Positions 9,381 to 18,447 of a stretch of DNA of 64,000 nucleotides are shown here, one piece after another. Source of the DNA: Yimella sp. cx-51 (GTDB lineage: Bacteria > Actinomycetota > Actinomycetes > Actinomycetales > Dermatophilaceae). The DNA is taken from contig NZ_CP072113.1 of NCBI RefSeq assembly GCF_017654605.1, forward strand, positions 434,001 to 498,000, in the 5' to 3' direction. The notes beneath the pieces are model-generated. The model saw only the letters and a program-made list of their open reading frames with translations. It was not told the DNA's origin and ran no database searches. Numbering within the stretch: the first letter of the stretch is position 1; the number at the start of each line of letters is the position of its first letter. Made by a program: the position numbers and the translations under genes.

Positions 9381-9402
9381 TGCCGGCTCGAACGGGCCGG
9401 CA
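9381..9402 (+). promoter_or_regulatory. Hairpin in the lsr2 leader
   Basis: TGCCGGC pairs with GCCGGCA around an eight-base loop, 30 bases before the lsr2 ATG and just upstream of its ribosome site. It may affect lsr2 translation or mRNA stability. The sequence before it (9321-9380) is AT-richer than the surroundings and probably holds the lsr2 promoter. Confidence 0.4.
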
Positions 9403-9432
9403 ACAATCTATTTGCCCCCACGGAGGACAACG

Positions 9433-9756
9433 ATGGCGCAGCATGTTCAGATCAAGTTGATCGATGACATCGACGGCAGCGATGCGGCCGAGACGGTCTC
9501 GTTCGGACTGGACGGCGTTGTGTACGAGATCGATCTCTCCGAGCGCAATGCAGCGCAGTTGCGCGACGACCTCGCCAATTGGGTCGGTAATGCGCGTCGG
9601 GTGAAGGGTCGCACGGCTCGCGGTGCACGTCCGGCCAGCACCGCCCGCGAAGACCTCAACAAGGTGCGTGAATGGGGCCGCGCGAATGGCTTCTCGGTCA
9701 GCGAGCGCGGCCGCGTTTCGCGCGAGGTGCAAGAGGCATACGCCGCAGCGCACTGA
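9433..9756 (+). CDS. lsr2: Lsr2 nucleoid-associated protein
   Basis: A 107-residue Lsr2. The N-terminal dimerisation domain starts AQHVQIKLIDDIDGSDAAETV. The C-terminal DNA-binding domain (from REDLNKVREWGRANGF) ends with the SERGRVSREVQEAY hook that inserts into the minor groove of AT-rich DNA. Lsr2 is the actinobacterial functional counterpart of H-NS: it bridges DNA and silences acquired AT-rich genes. A strong ribosome site (GGAGGA) lies five bases before the ATG. A long bidirectional hairpin follows. Confidence 0.97.
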   Translation: MAQHVQIKLIDDIDGSDAAETVSFGLDGVVYEIDLSERNAAQLRDDLANWVGNARRVKGRTARGARPASTAREDLNKVREWGRANGFSVSERGRVSREVQEAYAAAH

Positions 9757-9792
9757 TCAATTGTGTCGATCATGTGATCAGCAGAGGGAATG

Positions 9793-9835
9793 CGATCGAG
9801 GGGAGTCACCGGTAATCGGTGGCTCCCCTCGATCG
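9793..9835. terminator. Bidirectional terminator between lsr2 and ligD polymerase gene
   Basis: A 19-bp stem with one G-T pair (CGATCGAGGGGAGTCACCG against CGGTGGCTCCCCTCGATCG) and a GTAAT loop lies between the convergent lsr2 and polymerase genes. Its symmetry suits termination from both sides. Confidence 0.8.
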
Positions 9836-9858
9836 TTGCCCACGGCTTGATGGGCATT

Positions 9859-10764
9859 TCAGGACTCAGTGATCGACTCCATGAGGTCGCCGTCCTTGTC
9901 GAGCCGATCGAGCACCTCCTCGTAGTCGAGCTGCTGCAGGCGGCCGGGGGCAGCGTCGTCGGCCTCCAGTTCCTGCCAGGTGCGCGGGGCGGCCACCGTG
10001 GGGCGGTCTTTCGCCCGCAACGAGTAAGGGCAGATGGTCGTCTTGGCGGCCACATTCTGCGACCAGTCGAGCAGGATCTTCCCCTTGCGCAGGCTGGTGG
10101 TCATCTTCCACACCACCAGGTCGGGAAGATCGCGGGTCAGGGCCTGCGCCAATTCGCGCATTCCATCCCGCACCTCGTCACTTGATTGGCTGCCGTCCAA
10201 CGCGGCATATATTTGGAGGCCCTTGCTTCCTGAAGTGACCGGAATCGTGCGGTCGTATCCGAGGGTGTGCAGACGTTCACGAACAGCGAGCGCCAAGGTG
10301 GCGCATTCGGACAATCCGGCCGGAGCGCCCGGATCGAGGTCTACGACCAGTCTGTCGGGATTAGTCGGATGATCGTCTTGGACTTGCCATTGAGGCACAT
10401 GCAGTTCCAGGGACGCGAGATTGACCAAATAGGTCAGGGCGGCCACATTTGTTACCAGTGGGTAAGTGACTGAATCGCCACTTCCGCGCGAACTGTGTGA
10501 CCCGATCGTCACTCTGGGTAACCATTCCGGAGCCCCGGAGGGGAGGTTCTTCTCGAAGAAGCTGATGCCGCCCACGCCTTCGGGAAAACGAATGCGGGTG
10601 ACCGGGCGATCACGCATTTGCGGCAGCAAGACCGGTGCCACCGTGGCGTAGTAGTGCAATACCTCGCCCTTGGTGGTCTCGGTGCCGGGGTAGAGCACCT
10701 TGTCGAGGTTCGACAATCCCAACGTGCGCCCCTCGACCTCCACGGTCACTTTCTCCGGTGCCAT
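9859..10764 (-). CDS. ligD: LigD-type polymerase/primase domain protein (NHEJ)
   Basis: A 301-residue stand-alone polymerase domain of the LigD/archaeo-eukaryotic primase type. It has the catalytic VVDLDPG (D142, D144), the nucleotide-binding region PVTSGSKGLQIYA and the basic KMTTSLRKGKILLDW stretch. Such domains add ribonucleotides and align ends during non-homologous end joining. In mycobacteria polymerase, nuclease and ligase are one polypeptide; here polymerase and ligase are separate genes and no nuclease domain is visible. The ATG follows the ligase TAG with no gap, so the two are co-translated. Confidence 0.92.
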   Translation of the reverse strand: MAPEKVTVEVEGRTLGLSNLDKVLYPGTETTKGEVLHYYATVAPVLLPQMRDRPVTRIRFPEGVGGISFFEKNLPSGAPEWLPRVTIGSHSSRGSGDSVTYPLVTNVAALTYLVNLASLELHVPQWQVQDDHPTNPDRLVVDLDPGAPAGLSECATLALAVRERLHTLGYDRTIPVTSGSKGLQIYAALDGSQSSDEVRDGMRELAQALTRDLPDLVVWKMTTSLRKGKILLDWSQNVAAKTTICPYSLRAKDRPTVAAPRTWQELEADDAAPGRLQQLDYEEVLDRLDKDGDLMESITES

Positions 10765-11724
10765 CTATTCATCCTCCTGCTCGGATGCTGCGGTGGCGAA
10801 CAAATCAGCTGGTTCGAGGTCGGCACGCACTCCGCGCCAGGACGGCTGCCGCAGCCGTCCGGCTTCGGAGAGTCCGTGGAACTCCACGTCGGCGACGATC
10901 GCGGGCTCCACCCAGATGCAGTCGCGCGCGTCCTCGACGGGGACGCCCGTGACGGTGGGGTTGTCGTCCCGGCGCAGGGGCAACAACTGTTGGGCCAGAG
11001 CCACCCCGCGGCGTCCGGCCAGGCCCGATCCGACGCGTCCGCGATAGGCCAGGCCCGCTGACGTTGGTTCGGCCAGCAGCACTGATCCCAGGGCCGATCG
11101 GCCCTTCTCCCGGCGCCAGCCCACGATCACGTAACTGCCGGTGCGTCGATGCACTGACTTCAGCCAGTCGTCACTGCGGGCCCCGGGTCGGTAGGTGGCG
11201 TCGATGCGTTTGGACACGATGCCCTCGATGCCTTGGTCGGCGGTGGCAGCCAGCAGGGAGTGGCCGTCGGTGAAGACCGGCGGCACGGTCACCCAGCGCG
11301 AGGTGATGTCGATGCTCTCCAGCATGGTGCGCCGGGCGGTCCAGGTCTGGCCCATCACGGGCGTGCCCATCACCCGCAGCACATCGAAGACCATCGCGGT
11401 CACCGGCGCGGTCGCCGCCAGTTGCTGGGCAGTGGTCGCGTCGACGACGTTGAAGCGCTCGGCCAACGAGCTGAATGACGGTCGTCCTTGGTGCATCACG
11501 ACGACCTCGGCGTCCAGCAGCAGATCCTCGAAATCGATCAGTCCTGCAGCCTGGCTAACGAACTCGGGGAAGGCGACGGTGATGTCGCGTTCGGTGCGGC
11601 TGAAGACCCGCACCTGGTGGTCGCGGATGTCGATCAGTGCCCGCATGCCGTCCCACTTGACCTCGTGACGCCACAGGTCCGTGGACGGCACCGCGTCGGC
11701 GGGGGTGGCGAGCATGGGGCGCAT
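10765..11724 (-). CDS. ATP-dependent DNA ligase (LigD-type ligase module)
   Basis: A 319-residue ATP-dependent ligase. The adenylation lysine is K23 in EVKWDGMR; further nucleotidyl-transferase motifs are LLDAEVVV, GIEGIVSKR and SDDWLKSVHRR. An OB-fold domain completes it (SYVIVGWRREKGRS to the end). It seals breaks joined by Ku and should act with the polymerase-domain protein in the next gene. I chose the ATG at 11724 (MRPMLATPA, typical of the family). An in-frame upstream start at 11811 would run through the divergent ku start. The gap between the two divergent starts is only 16 bases. Confidence 0.93.
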   Translation of the reverse strand: MRPMLATPADAVPSTDLWRHEVKWDGMRALIDIRDHQVRVFSRTERDITVAFPEFVSQAAGLIDFEDLLLDAEVVVMHQGRPSFSSLAERFNVVDATTAQQLAATAPVTAMVFDVLRVMGTPVMGQTWTARRTMLESIDITSRWVTVPPVFTDGHSLLAATADQGIEGIVSKRIDATYRPGARSDDWLKSVHRRTGSYVIVGWRREKGRSALGSVLLAEPTSAGLAYRGRVGSGLAGRRGVALAQQLLPLRRDDNPTVTGVPVEDARDCIWVEPAIVADVEFHGLSEAGRLRQPSWRGVRADLEPADLFATAASEQEDE

Positions 11725-11740
11725 GGGGCAATCTTGACGG

Positions 11741-12535
11741 ATGCGAGCAATTTGGAAGGGCGCGGTCTCCTTCGGCCTGGTCAACGTGCCGGTGCGGTTG
11801 TACTCGGCCACGGAGAATCACGACGTCCAGTTCCGTCAGGTGCACCGCACCGACGGTGGTCGGATCAAATATCAGCGGGTGTGCTCGATCGACGGCGAGA
11901 AGGTCTCCTACGACGACATCGCCAAGGGATTCGAGACCGAGTCGGGCGACATGGTGGTGCTCACCGACGAAGACCTCGCCGATCTTCCGATCAGCACCAC
12001 CAAGGAGATCGCTGTCGACCGGTTTGTGCCGGTCGAGCAGATCGATCCGTTGCTGCTCGACAAGTCGTACTATCTCGAACCCGACAAATCTGCCGTCAAG
12101 CCGTACGTGCTCCTGCGTGAAGCTCTGGAGCAGACCGACCGGGTCGCGCTGGTCACCGTGTCGTTGCGCACCCGCATGACCGTTGGCCTGCTGCGCGTGC
12201 GCGGCGACGTCATCGTGCTGCAGACCCTGCTGTGGCCTGACGAGGTGCGCGCGGCGGAGTTCGGGGTGCTTGACGACGACGACACCAAGGTGAAGAAGGC
12301 CGAGACCGAGATGGCTCACATGTTGGTTGAGTCGCTCGCCGGCGATTACGAGCCGGACGCCTACACCGACGACTACGAAGAAGCCGTGAAGGCCGTGGTG
12401 GAGGCCAAGCTCAAGGGTGGCGAGGTGAAGCCTGTCGCGGAGGCGGCGGAGTCGCAGGGTGAGGTCATCGATCTGCTGGCGGCGCTGCAACAAAGCGTCG
12501 ATCGTGCCAAGAAGGCGCGTGGAGAGGCTGTGTGA
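11741..12535 (+). CDS. ku: Ku-like end-binding protein
   Basis: A 264-residue bacterial Ku. It starts with the typical MRAIWKGAVSFGLVNVPVRLYSATE and carries the ring-forming beta-barrel core, then a lysine-rich tail (DRAKKARGEAV) of the kind that in other bacteria recruits the ligase. Homodimers thread onto broken ends and bring in LigD. It is divergent from the ligase/polymerase pair with almost no space between starts, so either promoters overlap the opposite gene or the mRNAs are leaderless. The downstream phosphatase begins 13 bases after the stop. Confidence 0.96.
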   Translation: MRAIWKGAVSFGLVNVPVRLYSATENHDVQFRQVHRTDGGRIKYQRVCSIDGEKVSYDDIAKGFETESGDMVVLTDEDLADLPISTTKEIAVDRFVPVEQIDPLLLDKSYYLEPDKSAVKPYVLLREALEQTDRVALVTVSLRTRMTVGLLRVRGDVIVLQTLLWPDEVRAAEFGVLDDDDTKVKKAETEMAHMLVESLAGDYEPDAYTDDYEEAVKAVVEAKLKGGEVKPVAEAAESQGEVIDLLAALQQSVDRAKKARGEAV

Positions 12536-12548
12536 CAGGGTTCCTGTC

Positions 12549-13112
12549 ATGCCGCATGTGATCTTCGTGTGCACTGGCAACATCTGCCGGTCGCCGTACG
12601 CCGAGGCGCTCGCACGTCACCTGAGCGACGACACTGACACCACCTGGGGTTTCAGCTCGGCCGGCACGGCAGCTTTGGTCGACAGCCCGGCCGACCCGCT
12701 CATGGCCGCGCAAGTGGAGCAGCGCGGAGCGTCGTTGGCGGACTTTCGGTCGCGCCAGTTCGTGCCCGCGATGGCCTCTTCGGCAGATCTCATCTTGACG
12801 ATGGAGGCGCGTCAACGTCTCTGGGTGATGGAGGAATCGCCGGCCCTGATGCGTCGGACCTTCGTGCTGGCGCAGTTCGTCGAGGAAGCCGGGCGCCACG
12901 AGGGCTTGGGTGGTCGGGAGCTGATCGACGCGGTCGTGGCAACCCGTCCACGCGTCCTGCCCGAGCACGACGTGCCCGACCCCTACCGGCGCGGCCCCGA
13001 GGTCGCGGCGGACACCGCGCAGATCTTGACGGGACTCGTCAGTTCGCTGGTGGCTGGGCTTCGTCGCTCACCGGCGGCTCGTCGACCGGCAGCAGGATGC
13101 CGTGGGAGATGA
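12549..13112 (+). CDS. Low-molecular-weight protein-tyrosine phosphatase
   Basis: A 187-residue LMW phosphatase. The P-loop CTGNICRS has the nucleophile C8 and R14. The general acid is probably D144 in VPDPYRRG. The family removes phosphate from tyrosine (or arginine) residues in proteins. The last 24 codons, rich in Arg and Ala, overlap the opposite-strand P-loop/PqqD-like gene by 74 bases and may be a recent extension. Its neighbour may bind or phosphorylate proteins, so a kinase-phosphatase pair is possible but unproven. Confidence 0.9.
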   Translation: MPHVIFVCTGNICRSPYAEALARHLSDDTDTTWGFSSAGTAALVDSPADPLMAAQVEQRGASLADFRSRQFVPAMASSADLILTMEARQRLWVMEESPALMRRTFVLAQFVEEAGRHEGLGGRELIDAVVATRPRVLPEHDVPDPYRRGPEVAADTAQILTGLVSSLVAGLRRSPAARRPAAGCRGR

Positions 13113-14166
13113 GTTCGAGGGTCGCAGCATGCACCAGCGAGTCGGCATCGGGGTGGTCACCGAGCAGTTCACGGCTGCGCCGCACGGCTTCGGCGATCGC
13201 GAGCTTCTCATTCGCCGCGAGCCACAGCACTGCCCCCGGGCCGTCGAGCACCAGGCAGCTGGTGCCTACGAGCAGCAGCACCCGACCGTCCTGGCTGATC
13301 GCATCGAGGTACGGCGCTCGGCGCACCGCTCCGACCCGCTCGGGAGGGGTCACCTGCACGGGCGCGCCATGGGTGGTGAGGTCGTTCGTCGGCGGGTGGT
13401 GGGAGAAACCGGATGCCGATGAGCGCGGGGGTGCCGAGAGCAATTCGGTCAGCAACGCCTTGGCCTCGTGGATCTCGGAGTAGGTGAGTTCCAGCAGCCC
13501 GCCGATCGACTCGACCGCAGTAGCCAGCTTGGCGAGGGGGTCGCGCAGACTGGGTAGTGCCGAGGTCTGCGGGATGACGCGCACCAGGCCGTCGATGAGA
13601 TCGACGCTGCTCAGTGCTGGCTCGCTGGCGCCCTCCCGGTCGCGGTTGAGCAGCACGACCGCCGCCGCTGTCAGTGGGAGTTCGTTCAGTGGTGCCATGC
13701 CGAGGTCGTCCGGGCTGTGCTGCGATTTCTCGTAGGGGAATCCCGGGTCGTCGACGATCGACAAGGGTTTGGGATACCGGCGCACCGAGAGGTCGTCGTC
13801 GATGGCGATCGTCTCGTCGGAGACATATCCGAGACCCGCCTGGCTGAGCCGGATGGAGGCCGTTGTCTTACCGGTGCCCGACTGTGCCACCAGCACCGCG
13901 ACCCGGCCGCTCTGCGGATCAGCGAGTCCACAAGCGTGGAACATCAGGCGCTGGCCCGACTGGGCACTGATCGCCGCCACAGTCAGGGTCGACGACAAGG
14001 AATAGTCGGCCGCGTTGGTGAGATCGCCGCCCGTGTGGGTCACCGTGGTCTCCGGCTCCCTGTCGGTGAGGCAACGGTTCCACTGCTCCATGAGCCGTCC
14101 GCGCGCCTGCGGATCACATTTCACGCCGACCGCAGTGCCGAAGGCGTCGACCACAAACTGCACCAT
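13039..14166 (-). CDS. HprK-like P-loop protein with PqqD-like C-terminal domain
   Basis: A 375-residue protein. Residues about 60-250 carry a P-loop (VAQSGTGKTTAS, 94-101) and a following LGYVSDETIAID strand, as in HPr kinase-like ATPases. The last 80 residues (GPGAVLWLAANEKLAIAEAV to LISHGILL) look like PqqD, the winged-helix fold that recognises leader peptides in RiPP pathways. HprK-like kinases and PqqD proteins both occur in lasso-peptide clusters, but no precursor, B protein or cyclase gene lies here. The ATG at 14166 was chosen over an upstream in-frame start at 14232. Its 3' end overlaps the phosphatase gene. The substrate is unknown. Confidence 0.75.
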   Translation of the reverse strand: MVQFVVDAFGTAVGVKCDPQARGRLMEQWNRCLTDREPETTVTHTGGDLTNAADYSLSSTLTVAAISAQSGQRLMFHACGLADPQSGRVAVLVAQSGTGKTTASIRLSQAGLGYVSDETIAIDDDLSVRRYPKPLSIVDDPGFPYEKSQHSPDDLGMAPLNELPLTAAAVVLLNRDREGASEPALSSVDLIDGLVRVIPQTSALPSLRDPLAKLATAVESIGGLLELTYSEIHEAKALLTELLSAPPRSSASGFSHHPPTNDLTTHGAPVQVTPPERVGAVRRAPYLDAISQDGRVLLLVGTSCLVLDGPGAVLWLAANEKLAIAEAVRRSRELLGDHPDADSLVHAATLELISHGILLPVDEPPVSDEAQPPAN

Positions 14167-14279
14167 GAGCCGGATGGTAGTTGTCCTGCTAAGACAGGAT
14201 TTCGCCCAGCGCGTAATCCGGACGGAACACATTGGATACCGGTGGCGTTGTCACCCGCAGAGATCGGTCGCGGTTGCCG

Positions 14280-14301
14280 AAGGAGCCGAAGGGCTCCATC
14301 G
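14280..14301 (+). promoter_or_regulatory. Hairpin in the clpC leader
   Basis: GGAGCC-GAAG-GGCTCC forms a six-bp stem with a GNRA-like tetraloop about 55 bases before the clpC ATG. Its role is unknown. I found no convincing HAIR, CIRCE or ClgR box in 14167-14353. Confidence 0.3.
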
Positions 14302-14353
14302 GCGAAGGCGCTCCGACTAGCATCGAACGAGTACGCAGCCTGAGGGAGAAGAC

Positions 14354-16903
14354 ATGTTTGAACGGTTCACCGACCGTGCGCGCCGGGTGGTGGTGCTTGC
14401 CCAAGAGGAAGCGCGCATGCTCAACCACAACTACATCGGCACCGAGCACATCCTGCTCGGTCTGATCCACGAGGGCGAAGGCGTCGCCGCCAAGGCCCTG
14501 GAGCAGCTCGGCATCTCGCTGGAGGCCGTGCGTGAGCAGGTGCAGGAGATCATCGGCCCCTCCCACCAGCCGCAGTCGGGTCACATCCCGTTCACTCCGC
14601 GCGCCAAGAAGGTGCTGGAGCTGTCGCTGCGCGAGGGCCTGCAGCTCAACCACTCCTACATCGGCACCGAGCACATTTTGCTCGGCCTGATCCGCGAGGG
14701 TGAAGGCGTCGCCGCCCAGGTGCTGGTGAAGATGGGTGCCGATCTACCGCGCGTTCGTCAGCAGGTCATCCAACTGGTCTCCGGCTTCAACTCCGGTCAG
14801 CAGGGTGCGGAGAAGGCCGGCGCAGGCGTCGGTCAGGGTGGCCCGGAGGCCGGTCAGCCGGCCGGGTCGCTGGTGCTCGACCAGTTCGGTCGCAACCTCA
14901 CCCAGGCTGCCCACGAGGGCAAGCTCGACCCCGTCATCGGTCGTGAGAAGGAGATCGAGCGGGTCATGCAGGTGCTGTCGCGCCGCACCAAGAACAACCC
15001 GGTGCTCATCGGTGAGCCCGGCGTCGGCAAGACCGCCGTCGTCGAGGGCCTGGCCGCTGACATCGTGCGCGGCGACGTCCCTGAGACCCTCAAGGACAAG
15101 CAGCTGTACACCCTCGACCTCGGCTCGCTCGTGGCTGGTTCGCGATACCGCGGTGACTTCGAGGAGCGCCTCAAGAAGGTGCTCAAGGAGATCCGCACCC
15201 GCGGCGACATCATCCTGTTCATCGACGAGATCCACACCCTCGTCGGTGCCGGTGCCGCCGAAGGCGCGATCGACGCCGCGTCGATCCTGAAGCCGATGCT
15301 CGCCCGGGGTGAGCTGCAGACGATCGGCGCGACGACGCTCGACGAGTACCGCAAGCACATCGAGAAGGACGCCGCTCTCGAGCGCCGCTTCCAGCCCATC
15401 CAGGTGCACGAGCCCTCGATCGCCCACGCGATCGAGATCCTCAAGGGTCTGCGCGACCGGTACGAGGCGCACCACCGCGTCACGATCACCGACGCCGCGC
15501 TGGTGTCGGCGGCCAACCTGGCCGACCGCTACATCAACGACCGTCACCTGCCCGACAAGGCCATCGACCTCATCGACGAAGCGGGCGCTCGCCTGCGCAT
15601 CCGTCGCATGACGGCCCCGGCCGACCTGCGCGAGTTCGACGAGAAGATCGCGCACGTGCGTCGGGAGAAGGAATCGGCGATCGATGGTCAGGACTTCGAG
15701 AAGGCTGCGTCCCTTCGCGACGACGAGAAGAAGCTGATCGACGAGAAGGCGGCCCGCGAGAAGGCCTGGAAGGCCGGCGACCAGGACGTCGTGGCCGAGG
15801 TCGACGAAGAGCTCATCGCCGAGGTGCTTGCTGCGTCCACCGGAATCCCGGTGTTCCAGCTCACCGAGGAGGAGTCGTCGAGGTTGCTGCGCATGGAGGA
15901 GGAGCTGCACAAGCGTGTCGTCGGTAACGACGAAGCCATCAAGGCGCTGTCGCAGGCGATCCGCCGTACGCGTGCCGGCCTGAAGGACCCCCGTCGTCCG
16001 GGTGGCTCGTTCATCTTCGCCGGCCCGACCGGCGTGGGTAAGACCGAGCTGGCCAAGACGTTGGCCGAGTTCCTCTTCGGTGACGACGACGCGCTGATCA
16101 CGCTCGACATGTCGGAGTTCTCCGAGAAGCACACCGTGTCGCGCCTGTTCGGTTCGCCTCCGGGATACGTGGGTTACGACGAGGGCGGTCAGCTCACCGA
16201 GAAGGTGCGCCGCAAGCCGTTCTCCGTGGTGCTCTTCGACGAGGTCGAGAAGGCTCACCCCGACATCTTCAACAGCCTGTTGCAGATCCTGGAGGACGGT
16301 CGCCTGACCGACAGCCAGGGCCGGGTGGTCGACTTCAAGAACACGATCATCATCATGACCACCAACCTCGGCACGCGCGACATCGCCAAGGGCGTCTCGC
16401 TGGGCTTCGCTTCCGGCAGCGACACCGCCACCGGTTACGACAAGATGCGCGCGAAGGTCAACGAAGAGCTCAAGCAGCACTTCCGCCCGGAGTTCCTGAA
16501 CCGTGTTGACGACACCATCGTCTTCCCGCAGTTGAGCCAGGAGGAGATCGTCGAGATCGTCGACCTGATGATCGCTCGCCTCGACGAGCGTCTGAAGGAC
16601 AAGGACATGGCGATCGAGCTCACCCCGACCGCGAAGTCCCTGTTGGCCAAGCGTGGCTACGACCCCGCCCTGGGCGCGCGTCCGCTGCGTCGCACCATCC
16701 AGCGCGAGATCGAGGACCAGCTGTCGGAGAAGTTGCTCTACGGCGAGCTCGGTGCCGGAGAGATCGTGTTGGTCGACGCCACCGGCGACGGCAAGGACGA
16801 CTCCTTCACCTTCAAGGGTTCGCCGCGTGCGACGGCCCCGGACTCCCTCGAGGCCGAGACCGCCGCGATCGTCGACGGTGTCGACCTCGGCAAGAACGAG
16901 TAG
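14354..16903 (+). CDS. clpC: ATP-dependent Clp protease ATPase subunit ClpC
   Basis: A full-length 849-residue Hsp100 unfoldase. Two Clp-N repeats (each with [15 protein letters not shown] or its [15 protein letters not shown] variant) precede the first AAA+ module (Walker A GEPGVGKT at about 220). The UVR coiled-coil middle domain has [18 protein letters not shown]. The second AAA+ module has GPTGVGKTE (about 557). ClpC unfolds substrates for ClpP and is essential in many actinobacteria. The start follows a GAGGGAGAAG ribosome site. A strong terminator follows. Confidence 0.98.
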   Translation: MFERFTDRARRVVVLAQEEARMLNHNYIGTEHILLGLIHEGEGVAAKALEQLGISLEAVREQVQEIIGPSHQPQSGHIPFTPRAKKVLELSLREGLQLNHSYIGTEHILLGLIREGEGVAAQVLVKMGADLPRVRQQVIQLVSGFNSGQQGAEKAGAGVGQGGPEAGQPAGSLVLDQFGRNLTQAAHEGKLDPVIGREKEIERVMQVLSRRTKNNPVLIGEPGVGKTAVVEGLAADIVRGDVPETLKDKQLYTLDLGSLVAGSRYRGDFEERLKKVLKEIRTRGDIILFIDEIHTLVGAGAAEGAIDAASILKPMLARGELQTIGATTLDEYRKHIEKDAALERRFQPIQVHEPSIAHAIEILKGLRDRYEAHHRVTITDAALVSAANLADRYINDRHLPDKAIDLIDEAGARLRIRRMTAPADLREFDEKIAHVRREKESAIDGQDFEKAASLRDDEKKLIDEKAAREKAWKAGDQDVVAEVDEELIAEVLAASTGIPVFQLTEEESSRLLRMEEELHKRVVGNDEAIKALSQAIRRTRAGLKDPRRPGGSFIFAGPTGVGKTELAKTLAEFLFGDDDALITLDMSEFSEKHTVSRLFGSPPGYVGYDEGGQLTEKVRRKPFSVVLFDEVEKAHPDIFNSLLQILEDGRLTDSQGRVVDFKNTIIIMTTNLGTRDIAKGVSLGFASGSDTATGYDKMRAKVNEELKQHFRPEFLNRVDDTIVFPQLSQEEIVEIVDLMIARLDERLKDKDMAIELTPTAKSLLAKRGYDPALGARPLRRTIQREIEDQLSEKLLYGELGAGEIVLVDATGDGKDDSFTFKGSPRATAPDSLEAETAAIVDGVDLGKNE

Positions 16904-16923
16904 TCAGCTCATCTCATCTCGGA

Positions 16924-16955
16924 AGCGCCCGGCCGGATTCGCCGGGCGCTTTCGT
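16924..16955 (+). terminator. clpC terminator
   Basis: A ten-bp GC stem (AGCGCCCGGC against GCCGGGCGCT) with a seven-base loop and a short T-rich tail lies 20 bases after the clpC stop. Confidence 0.8.
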
Positions 16956-16969
16956 CTGTCCGGCTCCCA

Positions 16970-17063
16970 CGCAAACGCGGCCCTTGTCGGCAGGTGCGGC
17001 GGTTGCAGCTAGCGCGTTTGTGAACAGGCGCCGCGTTTGGTGCTGGAAGCGCCGCATTTGTGG
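16970..17063. repeat. AAACGCGG-rich intergenic repeat, copy A
   Basis: The first of four related units of about 95 bases built around AAACGCG/CGCGTTT words. Copies A and B share 57 identical bases (16993-17049 and 17166-17222), 173 bases apart. The core containing GTTGCAGCTAGCGCGTTTGTG is the reverse complement of the core in copies C and D beyond the next gene. No coding frame is convincing across 16956-17243. Confidence 0.8.
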
Positions 17064-17142
17064 ATCGGGTTGTGACGGGTTGGACGCTGGGGCTGCGGTA
17101 GTGCCCTCCACCTTTGGCTGGGTTGGGAGCCCGACTTCCCCG

Positions 17143-17239
17143 CGCAAACGCGGCCTTTGCTGGCGGGTGCGGCGGTTGCAGCTAGCGCGTTTGTGAACAG
17201 GCGCCGCGTTTGGTGCTGGAAGGGCCGCGTTTCTGGGGG
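17143..17239. repeat. AAACGCGG-rich intergenic repeat, copy B
   Basis: The second unit, in the same orientation as copy A. It ends four bases before the stop codon of the AbiEi/DUF559-like gene. Like the others it begins with CGCAAACGCGG and ends near CCGCGTTT, so its ends are themselves inverted. Confidence 0.8.
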
Positions 17240-17243
17240 CGGG

Positions 17244-18170
17244 TCAGGCCGCGAGCAGGTCGAACTCCGCGAGCGCCCGTCGCAGGCGGGCGCGCCACAG
17301 ATGGGGATCCTGCAGGTCAGCCCAGGTCCAGCGGACGACGATGATGCCGAGGGCGCGGATGAGGTCTTCGCGATGCTTCTCGCGGATGACGACGTCCGAA
17401 GGGGTGTCGCCGACGCTCACGAGCAAGCGGTACTTCACCATTCCGTCGAACTCGCCGATCACCGCCAATCGTCCGTCGATGTACCACCCGAAGTCGGCAT
17501 AGGCCATCTCGCCCGTCTCCAGCCGAATCGGGCACTGCAGTGTCGGCGGTGGAATCTCCGACCACTGGCTCATCAAGAAGCGGCTCCAGGACTCGCCGGG
17601 TGATTCCGCGAGACCGTCCGCCTCCTGGAACGCGTGCCGAGCCATCGCCACGCCCTTGCGACCGGCGCTCTGCGCGATGACGCGTTGCAGTTCGTCGGAG
17701 GTCACGCCGCTGCGAAGCGCGGCATCGAAGACGGCGAGTGCCGAGGGAAACGTCCGGCTTGCGCGTGCGACGTCCACGGCGGTCCGAGCTACAGAGGTCA
17801 CGCGCACCCCGCCGAGTTGGACGACGTCCCGCTTGCGCAACGGGGCCGCGTGGATCACGCAGGTCCGATGAGTGCCGCCAGCTCTGCGGTCAGCGGTGAA
17901 GTGGACGCGGCCGAGGTCGAGGTCGAGCAGCGGGAGGTTGTGCAGCACGGCTGCGGACTGGTGCGAGACCACCTTCTCGCTGGTCGCAGTCCGGGCCGCG
18001 GCCAAGACCGTTCGATGTGCGAGTTCGTAGCGGTCGGCTTCGGGCGCGCCGTAGATGCCGCGCCAGTAGCGCCGGAGTTCGCCGTTCATGACCTGCGTCC
18101 GCAGATCACGATCGCTGTGGCCGGCGCGTAGCAGTTCGGCTCGCTGGTGAAGATTGATTGGATGCGTCAT
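17244..18170 (-). CDS. AbiEi-like / DUF559-type protein (putative nuclease fold)
   Basis: A 308-residue protein. The N-terminal half resembles the AbiEi antitoxin fold: a winged-helix start (LHQRAELLRAGHSDRDL, VMNGELRRYWRGIYG), then VVSHQSAAVLHNLPLL and VRVTSVARTAVDVARA. The C-terminal part resembles DUF559/VSR-type PD-(D/E)XK folds (AYADFGWY, AVIGEFDGMVKY, REDLIRALGIIVVRWTW). Genes of this kind are numerous in actinobacteria without a partner toxin; no nucleotidyl-transferase AbiEii is adjacent. The ATG at 18170 was chosen because an earlier start at 18293 would lie inside repeat C. The gene is bracketed by inverted repeat pairs, which suggests it moved or was amplified as a unit. Confidence 0.75.
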   Translation of the reverse strand: MTHPINLHQRAELLRAGHSDRDLRTQVMNGELRRYWRGIYGAPEADRYELAHRTVLAAARTATSEKVVSHQSAAVLHNLPLLDLDLGRVHFTADRRAGGTHRTCVIHAAPLRKRDVVQLGGVRVTSVARTAVDVARASRTFPSALAVFDAALRSGVTSDELQRVIAQSAGRKGVAMARHAFQEADGLAESPGESWSRFLMSQWSEIPPPTLQCPIRLETGEMAYADFGWYIDGRLAVIGEFDGMVKYRLLVSVGDTPSDVVIREKHREDLIRALGIIVVRWTWADLQDPHLWRARLRRALAEFDLLAA

Positions 18171-18273
18171 GGCAGGAGGGTGGTGACGACGGACGTCCGA
18201 CGTCAGCACCGCACCTGCGCCTGTGGAGCAACCCGTGATGCGCCTGTCCTTGTGGACAAGCGCGCCACCTCGT

Positions 18274-18368
18274 CGCAAACGCGGCGGTTTCACGCAAACG
18301 CGCTAGCTGCAACGGCCGCGTCTGCGAAGAGGGGCCGCGTTTGCTGCTGGAAGGGCCGCGTTTGTGGG
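18274..18368. repeat. AAACGCGG-rich intergenic repeat, copy C (inverted)
   Basis: The third unit, inverted relative to A and B. It shares 56 identical bases with copy D (18276-18331 and 18448-18503, 172 bases apart). It lies upstream of the AbiEi-like gene start. The region 18171-18617 otherwise holds no gene I can support. Confidence 0.8.
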
Positions 18369-18447
18369 TCGGGGTGGGGCTGGTCGGCGGGCACGACGGG
18401 GCCGAGCGTGCCACGCCAGAGAAGCGTCATCGGGCTCGCGTCCCAAA

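Noticed and set aside
14167-14353. ClgR or HspR (HAIR) operator before clpC
   Set aside because: No sequence fits either consensus well enough to claim a site.
14744-16480. A 578-codon frame antisense to clpC
   Set aside because: It mirrors the codon structure of ClpC and has no recognisable protein features.
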